Shown here: positions 4,666 to 5,117 of the stretch, one piece after another
How positions within the stretch are numbered: the first letter of the stretch is position 1
Layout: every line of letters starts with the position of its first letter
Program-made: the position numbers and the translations under genes
Assembly (NCBI GenBank): GCA_013329135.1
Contig: DUKU01000050.1
Coordinates: 1 to 5,117, forward strand
DNA: 5,117 nucleotides
Origin: Thermoplasmata archaeon
GTDB taxonomy: Archaea; Thermoplasmatota; Thermoplasmata; UBA10834
Reading direction: 5' to 3'
Notes under the pieces: model-generated
Seen by the model: the letters and a program-made list of their open reading frames with translations, nothing else
What the model was told of the DNA's origin: nothing
The model's database searches: none

Positions 4666-5117
4666 TGGAACTGTTCGATTTCTACAGGAAGGACCGGTGG
4701 CCGCATGTGTTCTGCCCAGGGTGCGGGAACGGCACGGTCATGAACTGCTTCTTCAGGGCGTTCAACGACCTCGGCTGGCACTTGGACACCACCGTGTTCG
4801 TGAGCGGCATCGGATGCTCCTCCAGGATACCGCTGTACATCAACGCTGACGCGCTGCACACGACCCACGGCAGGGCGATCGCGTTCGCGAGTGGCCTGAA
4901 GCTCGCGAGGCCCGAGCTGGACGTCGTGGTGTTCACGGGCGACGGGGACCTCGGAGCCATCGGAGGCAACCATTTCATAAACGGGTGCAGGCGGAACGTC
5001 GACATGGACGTCATCTGCATCAACAACAACATCTACGGCATGACTGGCGGCCAAGCATCCATAACAACCCCTCATGACTTCCTCTCAACGACGACTCCTG
5101 GCGGCAACAAGGAGTAT
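4665..5117 (+). CDS. korB: 2-oxoglutarate:ferredoxin oxidoreductase beta subunit (KorB), 3' end missing
   Basis: KorB binds thiamine pyrophosphate and a [4Fe-4S] cluster in the oxoacid oxidoreductase core. The 151 codons present are roughly the first half of a family that usually has about 270-290 residues; the gene runs off the window. Seen here are CPGCG (17-21) and GIGCS (48-52), which supply cluster cysteines C17, C20 and C51, and the cofactor motif GDGD (92-95) with GGN (100-102) and NNNIYGMTGGQ (120-130), which bind magnesium and diphosphate. The fourth cluster cysteine should lie beyond the edge. The ATG shares its A with the korA stop (TGATG), so the two are tightly coupled. A gamma subunit gene would be expected next. 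THGRAIAFASG (67-77) is also family-like. Confidence 0.94.
   Translation, partial: MELFDFYRKDRWPHVFCPGCGNGTVMNCFFRAFNDLGWHLDTTVFVSGIGCSSRIPLYINADALHTTHGRAIAFASGLKLARPELDVVVFTGDGDLGAIGGNHFINGCRRNVDMDVICINNNIYGMTGGQASITTPHDFLSTTTPGGNKEY

Noticed and set aside
4530..5075. A 181-codon open frame on the - strand across the korA/korB junction
   Set aside because: It is antisense to two well-identified, overlapping subunit genes and has no family features.
1..5117. A mobile element, defence system, CRISPR array, tRNA or rRNA
   Set aside because: No transposase or integrase, no regularly spaced repeats, no tRNA-like T-arm and no rRNA-like stretch were found. Genes are compact and housekeeping in type, with similar codon use throughout.

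Overview
The window reads as a piece of a euryarchaeal chromosome from an anaerobe, GC-rich in the coding parts. A Thermoplasmata-like or methanogen-like lineage would fit, but nothing visible fixes the clade. The archaeal signs are an Hjc-type Holliday junction resolvase, TATA boxes about 30 bases ahead of start codons that lack Shine-Dalgarno sites (leaderless transcripts), and a KorDAB-type ferredoxin-dependent 2-oxoacid oxidoreductase. The anaerobic signs are rubrerythrin, the oxygen-sensitive 2-oxoacid:ferredoxin oxidoreductase and the iron-sulfur enzyme NadA.

Layout, left to right. Positions 1-51 hold the probable last codons of an unidentified + strand gene. Next come three separately promoted + strand genes: an Hjc-like resolvase (93-608), rubrerythrin (758-1309, followed by a strong hairpin terminator) and a LysE/RhtB-type membrane exporter (1523-2164). 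A quinolinate synthase gene, nadA, lies on the - strand (2171-3076) and converges on the exporter gene with only 6 bases between the stops. A 216-base divergent control region (3077-3292) separates nadA from a + strand operon. That operon encodes the delta (ferredoxin-like), alpha and beta subunits of a 2-oxoacid (probably 2-oxoglutarate):ferredoxin oxidoreductase (3293-3538, 3535-4665, 4665 to the window edge). Its genes overlap by 4 bases and 1 base, and the beta gene is cut by the window end.

Functionally this is mostly housekeeping: recombination, peroxide defence, solute export, NAD synthesis and ferredoxin-linked central carbon metabolism. Only the kor genes form a clear operon. I see no mobile element, CRISPR array, tRNA, rRNA or obvious new system. 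The points worth a second look are an insertion in the Hjc-like protein between its first two catalytic elements, a stretched second iron-sulfur motif in the delta subunit, and several short repeats packed into the nadA/kor control region. No stretch without a gene exceeds 300 bases.
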